Assembly (NCBI GenBank): GCA_016283075.1
Contig: JAEEMF010000041.1
Span: 1-22,924 of the forward strand
Length of the DNA: 22,924 bases
Source of the DNA: Bacilli bacterium
GTDB taxonomy: Bacteria > Bacillota_I > Bacilli_A > RF39 > UBA660
Direction: 5' to 3'
Every line of letters begins with the position of its first letter. Within the stretch, counting starts at the first letter, position 1. The notes beneath the pieces are model-generated. The model was not told the origin of the DNA and did no database searches. It was given only the letters and a program-made list of their open reading frames with translations. Positions 15,928 to 22,924 of this stretch are shown piece after piece. The translations under genes were made by a program, and so were the position numbers.

Positions 15928-17541
15928 ATGATAATAAGAAAACCATATGCATTTCTAATTAAACATTTCAGACTTATCCATGCTATCATGACTATTTGCA
16001 TGGGTTATCTTTTATATAGAAGTTATCTTATTTATGACTATATTAAAAGTTATATGGCTACTTCTATGCTAGCAGTAAATGAAGATATAACTTCAAGTTT
16101 ATTTGTTTCTAGGATGTTTTATTTACCTGGATTAATAATAATACTAATTGCCATTCTACTTGTGGTAATGATAAGAAAAAAGAAACCATTTCTTTTTTAT
16201 GTAGTAAATATCTTTATTTATATTGCGACAGTTATTTTATATGGATATTTATTTAATCAGTTAAATTATATTGAAACAAATATCATGGAAATTAAACAAG
16301 TTCAATTAATCCATGATTTAGCATTAATGCTTCTAATAGGACAGGGAGTATCATTTTTTATTTCTTTAATAAGATCTTTAGGATTTGATATGAAACAGTT
16401 TGAGTTTGGTAAAGATCTTATGGAACTTGAAACAAATGATGAAGATAATGAAGAAGTAGAAGTTAATATTACAGTTGACTCTAATGCTATAAAAAGAGAA
16501 CTAAATAAAAGAAAAAGATATATTAAGTATGTATATTTAGAAAATAAACTACTAATAAATGCAAGTATACTTTTATTTTTCTCAGTAATATTCTTACTTA
16601 TTTACTTAAATTCTACAGTATACAATATTACATATGATGAAGGTAGTATGTTCTATGTATCCGGATATGAACTAGGTGTAAATAAAGTATACATGACTAA
16701 TAAAAGTTTTGATGGTAAAGTTATAACAAGTGATGATAAGTATTTAGCACTTGCTGAAGTAAGTGTAATGATTACTGGATATGATAGAATTCTAAATACT
16801 GGTAAAACTATACTAGAAGTTGACGGAGTAAACTACTATCCTAATACAACTAGATACAAAGACTATACATTTGATTTAGGAAAAACTTACTATAATGAAG
16901 AGTTACCACTTGATACTTTTACAAAAGTATTACTTGTATATGAAATACCTAAAAATAGTATTAAAAGTAAAATAGAGTTTAAATATTTAAATAATGTTGA
17001 AACAGATGAAGATAAATTTAATCCTAAGTATATACATGTAAATATATCTCCAATCTATATTGATGAAGTTAAAGAAGCAGTAGATGTAGAACTAGGAGTA
17101 GATACAGTACTTAATGAAAATAATTTAGGGAAAACTACTTTAAAGATTAATTCATTTGAAATGAAAGAAGAATATGGTTTATCTTATAATTTTTGTTATA
17201 AAGAAGAATGTATTACTTCTTATGAATATTTAAGACCAGTACCTAATTCTAATTATGATTTAGCCGTACTAAAAGTAAATGCTGAGCTTAATAAAGATGA
17301 ATATATAAATGTTTCTACAATTAATACTCCATATGATTTAGTAAATCTATATGGATTAATTGAATATAAAATAAACGGAGAAACATATAGAGTAAGTAAA
17401 GATTTTAGAAATATAAAAGCTAATAGAGTATCTACTGGAAATGATTATTATATTTCAATAAATAAAAAAATAATTAATGCTGAAGAAGCATATTTATACC
17501 TATATGTAAGAGATAGTGTATATAGATATAAAATTAAGTAA
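15928..17541 (+). CDS. Unrecognised five-pass membrane protein with large external domain
   Basis: This 537-residue protein has five predicted membrane segments, at about 15-36, 65-82, 88-110, 128-148 and 208-228. A charged loop (about 150-207) rich in Asp/Glu and then Lys/Arg lies between the last two. By the positive-inside rule the N-terminus is cytoplasmic and residues 229-537 are outside. The external part is beta-rich and seems to hold two modules, about 255-390 and 395-537. The stretch around FDLGKTYYNEELP and KVLLVYEIPKN recalls Ig-like DUF4352 domains, but only weakly. I do not recognise a named family. It begins the block that leads to the CpaB-like gene, separated from it by a promoter; a role in that apparatus is inference. 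Confidence 0.72.
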   Translation: MIIRKPYAFLIKHFRLIHAIMTICMGYLLYRSYLIYDYIKSYMATSMLAVNEDITSSLFVSRMFYLPGLIIILIAILLVVMIRKKKPFLFYVVNIFIYIATVILYGYLFNQLNYIETNIMEIKQVQLIHDLALMLLIGQGVSFFISLIRSLGFDMKQFEFGKDLMELETNDEDNEEVEVNITVDSNAIKRELNKRKRYIKYVYLENKLLINASILLFFSVIFLLIYLNSTVYNITYDEGSMFYVSGYELGVNKVYMTNKSFDGKVITSDDKYLALAEVSVMITGYDRILNTGKTILEVDGVNYYPNTTRYKDYTFDLGKTYYNEELPLDTFTKVLLVYEIPKNSIKSKIEFKYLNNVETDEDKFNPKYIHVNISPIYIDEVKEAVDVELGVDTVLNENNLGKTTLKINSFEMKEEYGLSYNFCYKEECITSYEYLRPVPNSNYDLAVLKVNAELNKDEYINVSTINTPYDLVNLYGLIEYKINGETYRVSKDFRNIKANRVSTGNDYYISINKKIINAEEAYLYLYVRDSVYRYKIK

Positions 17542-17566
17542 AACACTATATAAGAAGCCAAAAATA

Positions 17567-17589
17567 TGTTATAATCTAATAATGGAGGG
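17567..17589 (+). promoter_or_regulatory. Promoter and RBS of the right-hand operon
   Basis: TGTTATAAT (TATAAT 17570-17575) is a perfect extended -10 without a clear -35. GGAGGG (17584-17589) follows and best serves ATG 17596. This promoter probably drives all genes to the end of the window. Confidence 0.65.
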
Positions 17590-17595
17590 TATGTG

Positions 17596-18309
17596 ATGAA
17601 AAAATACTTATATTTACTAATATTAACTATATTTCTAATAATACCCCAAAAAGCATATGCTTCTTGTACATCTAGTGAAAAAACTAGATTACAAACATTT
17701 GCTAGTAACATTACATATAAATATGACTACAAAGAATCATTTGATAAAAATTCATATGGTTCTATATCATTTAACATTTATTTATATAATGTTACTGACG
17801 AAATGATTGTAAAGTATGTTCCAAATTATACAAGTACAGGTGAAGTAGTAACAAAAGGTAAAATTGATTTAAATAAAATAAATGGAGTTACTACACTTCA
17901 AAACGTAGCAGCAGGAAAAAGCCATCGTTTTGAAGTTTATGCTTCCGGAAGTACTTGTACAAACGAAAGACTTTATACATTCTATGTATCAACTCCAAGT
18001 TATAACAAATACTATAGCTCAGAGCTTTGCAAGAAAGCTCTTGATCATTCTTACTGCAATAGATGGGCTAATCTTAGTATTACTGAAGAACAATTTACAA
18101 AAGAATTAACAAACTATATTAATAATGAAGATAAGAAGGAAGAACCAAAAGAAGAAGAAAAAAAGAATCCTTCTTTCAAAGATAAAGTAATAGAGTATCT
18201 TATTATTGCAAATGATTATGTATACTATGTAACAATACCTGTTATTGTTATAAGTTTACTTTTAATAATCATTCTAAATAAGAGAAAAAAAGAAAAAATG
18301 AAATTCTAA
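17596..18309 (+). CDS. Exported protein with signal peptide and C-terminal membrane anchor
   Basis: This 237-residue protein has a clear Sec signal peptide (MKKYLYLLILTIFLIIPQKAYA, likely cleaved after AYA at about 22). An external domain of about 150 residues follows, with four cysteines (after the signal, in GSTCTN, LCKK and YCNR) that could form two disulphides. Then comes a charged Glu/Lys linker (about 174-190), a membrane segment (about 206-227) and a basic tail NKRKKEKMKF. No LPXTG motif is present. The beta-rich external part has no family I recognise. I chose ATG 17596 over GTG 17593 because GGAGG is then 7 bases away instead of 4. The next gene starts 12 bases after its stop. Likely a surface or assembly partner of the large protein that follows. 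Confidence 0.75.
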   Translation: MKKYLYLLILTIFLIIPQKAYASCTSSEKTRLQTFASNITYKYDYKESFDKNSYGSISFNIYLYNVTDEMIVKYVPNYTSTGEVVTKGKIDLNKINGVTTLQNVAAGKSHRFEVYASGSTCTNERLYTFYVSTPSYNKYYSSELCKKALDHSYCNRWANLSITEEQFTKELTNYINNEDKKEEPKEEEKKNPSFKDKVIEYLIIANDYVYYVTIPVIVISLLLIIILNKRKKEKMKF

Positions 18310-18321
18310 GTTGGTGATTAT

Positions 18322-21300
18322 ATGAAGAAGAAAATTAACTTTAAAAAATTACTTATATATTACATTATTTTCGGTGTAGCAATTATAATGCCAGCTACAT
18401 TTTGTGGTCCATATGATGATGGAACAGCCGCTGAGGATCGAAGCCAAAGTTATAATTCAACAACTGGTTCTCCAGATTGGGATGGAGTAGTATCAAGCTC
18501 ATATTATCCATATGGATATAGAGTTTATATAGCTGACGAAAAAGGAACTGTTGTGTCACATGGTGCTTCAACACTTATTACAAACTTAATGAATAAAAAT
18601 GATTCTTCATTTACATATTTATCAGGTGGTGGAAATGCTACTACACGAAAAATAACCGGATCAGCAAGTTCTGGTCACTCAATTCCATCTAATTTGATAA
18701 AGTTTGGAGTATTTAATTTTAGTAATATAATGGCCGGTCAAGAACAAAACTTTGATTCTATTTTAATTAAAGAATGGGATTTAAGAGAAGTTGGTAGTAC
18801 AAGTACTAAAACAATGTATTACTTCCATGATGCCAAAAATGAAAGTGGTAAGAGATCGATTGATGATATAGTTATTTTATTAAATAATTATGGTGATAAA
18901 ACCGGTTTAATAGGTTTAGGTGATGAACTATATGATCGTATTGTAAGAAAGAAAGATGGTAAGGAATATTTTCTAGTTGCTGAACCAATGGCTGGAATGT
19001 GTAACAATAATGGCACGAAAAAATGTGTTATTGGTACAGCTACAGAATTATTATACTGGGCCGGTGGTAAAGATGGTACAAGTGGACCTGATGTTACATC
19101 TCCAATGCCTAAAGGGCAAAATAAAACTTTTTTATGTAGATTGTTTAATTCGCATGTTTTAACAGACCCTGCAGGAGGTGCCGGCTATTCTTACTTTAAA
19201 TATGAAGGTACTGATTGGCAAGATTATTGTAGAGGTGATTTCTATAACAAAAAATGGAACGATGCTATATTAAGTTATTCGAGTCCATTCTTTGAATACA
19301 TTTTAAGAAAAGATTCACGTGTAGGAACTAAATCGTACGGTCTATCTACAGATGTATGGGCTCTTAATGAATTATTCACTAATACTCCTGATACACCAGA
19401 TAGTACTGACTGTAACGCAACACCTATTCAATTATGTGATAAAACTTCAAAATATTTTAAAAAAGGTTGTTGTACTTGTACTGTTGCTATGACAGCAATC
19501 AAAAGTGCTGCAAGTAAAGGACAGTATGATGAAATTGTTAAATATATAAAAAATAAGGGATATAGTGCATTCCCTACAAGTTGTAAAGTAAAGGATAGAA
19601 AAGATAATCCCCCACCAACTTGTACATATGAAATTCATTTTGACAATGACAATGATAATAGTAAGACTAGTTTACCTAAAGTATGTTCATCCACAAAAGT
19701 AACTAGCGGTACAGTCGATGATTATAATACTTGGGAATGTGTATTTAAAAGCACTAGTTCAACTGATTCAAATGTTAAAACGGAATATCGCAAAGATATA
19801 AATAATTATTGTTCTGCTTACTGTATGGAAAAAGTAAGCTATAGTTTACCAAGTGGTACTACAACATCGCGACCTGGTAGATATTTAATAGTTGGTAGTA
19901 CTTCTTCACTATATACTATAGGGCCTGTTACGTTTAGCAGTACTAAAGAATGTGCGCTTACAAACAAAGCAGGAACTGCTCCACAAATTGATTATACAGC
20001 TTGGGAAAGAGATATGAATACAGCAAATAAAAATGTGGAAGAAGCTTGGGAACGTTATCAAATATCACTATTACAACAAGACGTTTATAATGAAACTACT
20101 AGAAACATGAATAATGGTAATCGTAGAGAGGTAGGAAAAGGTCATCATACGTGCAGTTTAACTAATAATACGACTTGTAAGTCAGGAGTTGCATGGGGAA
20201 TTCAATCAAATGGGCAACGATTTGGGCCTTACACACATCAAAACGTAGACGATGGATGGGCATGTGGACCAAATGGTCATGGTGCAGCTAAACCTAAAGA
20301 ATGCCATTTCGAGTGTACAGGAGGTTATAATACAGTTCCAAAACCAGCTAACGAGTGTGGCGATGGTAATTTTGAACATGACGGTCATGAATCATATACG
20401 ATTTATGAAACTTCTGCGTCAAGAGTCTATGAAGGCGGCATTTATTATAAAAAACAAACTATTTCAGATACTTATACTTTTGGTAGATGTGGTACTCAAA
20501 ATCATGAAGATCGTCATACCGTATCCATAGATACTGGTGCATGGGCTAATTACCAAAATGCTATAAAAAAACGAAAGAGTCTTCTTGAACAAATACAAGA
20601 ATGTAACAATTATGCAAACGTAAATGGTGATTTTAAACCTGAAGTTAAGATTTCTTATAATGATGTTCAATATCATGGAACATATAGTTTAGAAGCTACT
20701 CCATATGTTAACTCAAGTACAACATATAATAATGGAACTTATGCAAACAATTTGTCTAACGAGGAAAAACATAGTAATAGAGGAGAGACATCAAATTATA
20801 CGTCTTGGTATGGAGAAGCACCTGAAAATGACAGAAGAGCTACTCTTGATGTTACGGGAATGACTTATCCTCGCAATAACACATATGTTTCAACTACAAC
20901 AGTAACTTATACATATGGATTACAAAGTAGTTTGTATCAATATATAGTTAAACCAGATGGAAAATCACAATCTAATAAACCTACATCTCCAACAAGTGGA
21001 AATGATTATAACAACTATACTTATGTAGCATTTTCTAATTTACCAATTCACTTTTCTACTCCAGAAGGCAAATATGGATATTACTTAGAGGTAAGCGGAT
21101 TTGGTACAAATGATAATTTGAATAAATATTTATTTGGTAATCAATCATTTGATGGAAAAAAATATTATATCGGTTCACAATATAGATATGATTGTTCATA
21201 TATAATTGATCCTCCATGTATTGATTGTCCAATAACTAAGAAAAAGTTTATTGAATATAGAACTATTTCTTTAACAAATCCTTTCCCTGGAGAAAGTGGT

Positions 21301-21732
21301 GCCGGTAGAAATCCTGGTACAAACTGGTATGGAATTGACCAAATTGATGTAAATAAGACAAAGGTTGAAAAATATATTACATATAATAGAGGTGTTAATA
21401 CTACCGCTGGTACAAAAGGTGCAACTAACACTGCTTACGATGTATATAAACTAGACCCTATGTATGAAATAGATTTAACACCAGCTCTTATGAAAACAAT
21501 TAAAAAATATAATTCAGAAAGAAATATGAAGCAAAAAACTGTATACGGAAAAACTTCTATTCAAGGTTTTTCAGATTTTACTTTAAAATGTAAGGTTGAC
21601 TCAAACGCTGGTAATTATAAGCAGTGCACAAGTCAAGTTATAAGAAGTTGGGGAGTTAAAGGATGCGGTATTGGTGAAGGTAAAACAGCAACAAAATGTG
21701 GTACAACAGTAGCATGGAGGATGAATAGTTAA
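18322..21732 (+). CDS. Giant cysteine-rich exported protein, unrecognised
   Basis: This 1136-residue protein starts with a basic stretch and a hydrophobic segment (about 8-27) that looks like a signal peptide or N-terminal anchor. No second membrane segment or LPXTG motif is visible. It holds about 32 cysteines, very many for a low-GC Firmicute; clusters include KGCCTC (about 381-386), NYCSAYC and DCSYIIDPPCIDC (about 955-970). Two helical, possibly coiled-coil segments (about 556-600, TAWERDMNTANKNVEEAWER, and about 740-775) flank a Cys/His-rich stretch (about 604-737). The remainder is rich in Ser, Thr, Asn, Gly and Tyr, as in surface proteins. No family recognised. The ATG has GGTGA upstream; its stop overlaps the next ATG (TAATG). 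Plausible roles are a pilus tip, an adhesin or a structural surface protein of the Tad-like locus; all are inference. Confidence 0.8.
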   Translation: MKKKINFKKLLIYYIIFGVAIIMPATFCGPYDDGTAAEDRSQSYNSTTGSPDWDGVVSSSYYPYGYRVYIADEKGTVVSHGASTLITNLMNKNDSSFTYLSGGGNATTRKITGSASSGHSIPSNLIKFGVFNFSNIMAGQEQNFDSILIKEWDLREVGSTSTKTMYYFHDAKNESGKRSIDDIVILLNNYGDKTGLIGLGDELYDRIVRKKDGKEYFLVAEPMAGMCNNNGTKKCVIGTATELLYWAGGKDGTSGPDVTSPMPKGQNKTFLCRLFNSHVLTDPAGGAGYSYFKYEGTDWQDYCRGDFYNKKWNDAILSYSSPFFEYILRKDSRVGTKSYGLSTDVWALNELFTNTPDTPDSTDCNATPIQLCDKTSKYFKKGCCTCTVAMTAIKSAASKGQYDEIVKYIKNKGYSAFPTSCKVKDRKDNPPPTCTYEIHFDNDNDNSKTSLPKVCSSTKVTSGTVDDYNTWECVFKSTSSTDSNVKTEYRKDINNYCSAYCMEKVSYSLPSGTTTSRPGRYLIVGSTSSLYTIGPVTFSSTKECALTNKAGTAPQIDYTAWERDMNTANKNVEEAWERYQISLLQQDVYNETTRNMNNGNRREVGKGHHTCSLTNNTTCKSGVAWGIQSNGQRFGPYTHQNVDDGWACGPNGHGAAKPKECHFECTGGYNTVPKPANECGDGNFEHDGHESYTIYETSASRVYEGGIYYKKQTISDTYTFGRCGTQNHEDRHTVSIDTGAWANYQNAIKKRKSLLEQIQECNNYANVNGDFKPEVKISYNDVQYHGTYSLEATPYVNSSTTYNNGTYANNLSNEEKHSNRGETSNYTSWYGEAPENDRRATLDVTGMTYPRNNTYVSTTTVTYTYGLQSSLYQYIVKPDGKSQSNKPTSPTSGNDYNNYTYVAFSNLPIHFSTPEGKYGYYLEVSGFGTNDNLNKYLFGNQSFDGKKYYIGSQYRYDCSYIIDPPCIDCPITKKKFIEYRTISLTNPFPGESGAGRNPGTNWYGIDQIDVNKTKVEKYITYNRGVNTTAGTKGATNTAYDVYKLDPMYEIDLTPALMKTIKKYNSERNMKQKTVYGKTSIQGFSDFTLKCKVDSNAGNYKQCTSQVIRSWGVKGCGIGEGKTATKCGTTVAWRMNS

Positions 21733-22145
21733 TGAAAGAGTCGATTTGGGGATACGCAGTACTTGTACTTGGCGTAGTTGCAATAACATTTATATTTCTA
21801 TTTCAAACTTTAACTAATTCAGATCAACAGTTAATGAACCTTCTAGATGAGACTACAAAAGCCGCAATGTATGATGCAATTGACTTTCCGGCATATAGGG
21901 AAAGTGGTAATATAAGAATAGATAGAGAAAAGTTTGTAGAAAACTTCCTTAGAAGATTCGCTCAAAATGCTTCTCTAGCTAGAACTTATAAAATTAAAAT
22001 TTATGATGTAAATGAGATACCTCCAAAGGTAAGTATAAAGGTTTCTACTCAAGAAGAAGGATCAGTATTTACTTTTGGAGAAACTCAATCAATAAAATAC
22101 ACAATAAGTAATACTATTGATGCAATACTTGAAACACCATATTAA
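21732..22145 (+). CDS. Small single-pass membrane protein, TadE/pseudopilin-like candidate
   Basis: This 137-residue protein has a short N-terminus, one membrane segment at about 8-27 and an external part of about 110 residues without cysteines. I do not recognise a named family with confidence. Size, N-terminal helix, and position between an exported protein and cpaB fit a TadE-like minor pilin or an assembly partner. There is no GFTLIE or Flp-type leader, and no obvious prepilin cleavage site. Its ATG overlaps the upstream stop by one base; GGAGG (21716-21720) is 11 bases away, so translation is coupled. Confidence 0.7.
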   Translation: MKESIWGYAVLVLGVVAITFIFLFQTLTNSDQQLMNLLDETTKAAMYDAIDFPAYRESGNIRIDREKFVENFLRRFAQNASLARTYKIKIYDVNEIPPKVSIKVSTQEEGSVFTFGETQSIKYTISNTIDAILETPY

Positions 22146-22163
22146 TAGAAAGGATGATGGTTA

Positions 22164-22924
22164 ATGAATGATTTACTAGCAAAAATTAAAAGAATTGCAA
22201 AGAATAAGAATACTGTAACAATAGTAGGGGTTATTTTAATTCTTGGATTATTATACTGGGGATATAGTTCTCAAGTTAATACATCAGTTAGCCCTGTTAC
22301 AGTACCAGTAGCTGCTGAAACTATACAACCTAGAACACAAATTACAGCTGATATGGTATCTGATATGAGCGTACCTAGTATAGCTGTTGTGGATAATGTA
22401 TATACTAGTAAGAATGCAATTATTAACATGTATTCTAATGTAAATACTATTATTCCAAAAGGAAGTATGTTCTATAGAGAAGCTCTAGTTAGTAAGAGTG
22501 AGCTTCCTGATTCAGCATTCTTCGACATATCGGAAGATGAAATTCCTTATATGTTTAATGTTACTCTTGAATCTACATATGGAAACTCAATTTACCCAGG
22601 AAGTAAAATTGACATCTATATGAAGGCGGCTGATGAAGAAGGTAAAGTAATGTTTGGTAAATTATTATCAGATGTACTTGTTATCTCAGTTAAAGATTCT
22701 AGTGGTAATGATGTATTTGAAAATACAGAAGATTCTAGAGAACCAGCTTATTTAATATTTGGTTTAAAAGATAAATATCATTTATTACTTAGAAAAGCTA
22801 GTTACTTAGATGTTGAATTAATTCCTGTTCCACATGGTGGAAAAATTGTTTCAGATGATAAAGTTACTACAGTAGCATCTACTGTTCTTGAAGAATACAT
22901 TACTTCTAAGACAATTGTTCTTCC
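22164..22924 (+). CDS. CpaB/RcpC-like Flp pilus assembly protein (partial, 3' end missing)
   Basis: The frame is open from ATG 22164 to the window edge, about 253 residues. RBS AAAGGATG lies just upstream. A cytoplasmic N-terminus (MNDLLAKIKRIAKNKN) is followed by a membrane segment at about 18-34. Next is a SAF-type domain with the CpaB pattern VTVPVAAETIQPRTQITADM, then IPKGSMFYREALVSKSELPD. A second region (about 125-215) holds YPGSKIDIYMKA and the paired beta strands usual for RcpC/CpaB. CpaB proteins help assemble the secretin or pore part of Tad/Flp pili; Gram-positive versions sit in the membrane without a secretin. Genes for the ATPase (TadA/CpaF) and TadB/TadC would be expected beyond the edge. 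Confidence 0.85.
   Translation, partial: MNDLLAKIKRIAKNKNTVTIVGVILILGLLYWGYSSQVNTSVSPVTVPVAAETIQPRTQITADMVSDMSVPSIAVVDNVYTSKNAIINMYSNVNTIIPKGSMFYREALVSKSELPDSAFFDISEDEIPYMFNVTLESTYGNSIYPGSKIDIYMKAADEEGKVMFGKLLSDVLVISVKDSSGNDVFENTEDSREPAYLIFGLKDKYHLLLRKASYLDVELIPVPHGGKIVSDDKVTTVASTVLEEYITSKTIVL

Noticed and set aside
18322..18410. Possible lipoprotein signal (ATFC) at the N-terminus of the giant protein
   Set aside because: The residue before Cys is Phe and there is no Leu at -3; the lipobox requires a small residue at -1. Treated as an ordinary signal peptide or anchor.
1..22924. CRISPR arrays, insertion sequences, tRNA or rRNA genes, prophage ends
   Set aside because: I saw no regularly spaced direct repeats, transposase-like frames, cloverleaf-like intergenic segments with GGTTCGA-type T loops, or phage genes; intergenic space is under about 140 bases throughout.

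Overview
The window is AT-rich DNA (roughly 30% G+C by eye) from a cell-walled Firmicutes/Bacilli-type bacterium. Support for that: DivIC- and FemABX-type cell-wall proteins, FtsEX, SpoVG, the delta subunit of RNA polymerase (rpoE), the gene order DUF1934-argS-rpoE, and strong GGAGG-type ribosome binding sites. TGA is a genuine stop codon: yitT ends in TGA, and prfB (release factor 2) is present with its classical autoregulatory TGA frameshift. This excludes the Mycoplasma code. Several proteins carry sequence flavours I associate with uncultured gut lineages such as RF39, but that placement is a hunch, not a demonstration.

Layout. 1-464: 3' end of tuf (EF-Tu) with a terminator. 581-1792 (-): a FemABX-like peptidoglycan bridge ligase, divergent from topA (1932-3959). 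4032-8295: a tight run prfB-yitT-ftsE-ftsX-membrane protein. 8349-10703: a 784-residue protein with a type IV prepilin leader, Ig-like domains and BspA/DUF285 leucine-rich repeats. 10782-11039: spoVG. 11113-11547: a DivIC-like protein with an unusual second membrane segment. Convergent to it on the minus strand, 13121-11561, lie pta and a LemA-like gene. 13244-15848: the conserved DUF1934-argS-rpoE group. 15928-22924: five genes, mostly unrecognised, ending in a partial CpaB/RcpC-like gene of the Flp/Tad pilus family that runs off the window.

How the genes fit together. The left two thirds is housekeeping: translation (tuf, prfB, argS), topology (topA), transcription (rpoE), cell wall and division (femX, ftsEX, divIC, spoVG) and acetate metabolism (pta). 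Two blocks stand out as surface biology. One is the prepilin-leader/Ig/leucine-rich-repeat protein with its upstream pilin-like neighbour. The other is the right-hand block, which looks like the start of a Tad-type pilus or secretion locus. It encodes a five-pass membrane protein with a large external domain, a signal-peptide protein with a C-terminal anchor, a 1136-residue cysteine-rich exported protein, a small single-pass TadE-like candidate, and CpaB. That right-hand block is the best candidate for an undescribed system.

The genome is compact. Stop codons sit in or next to terminator stems, several genes overlap, and the visible promoters fall into two recurring extended -10 types. I saw no tRNA or rRNA genes, CRISPR arrays, insertion sequences or attachment sites. 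No gene-free stretch exceeds 300 bases.
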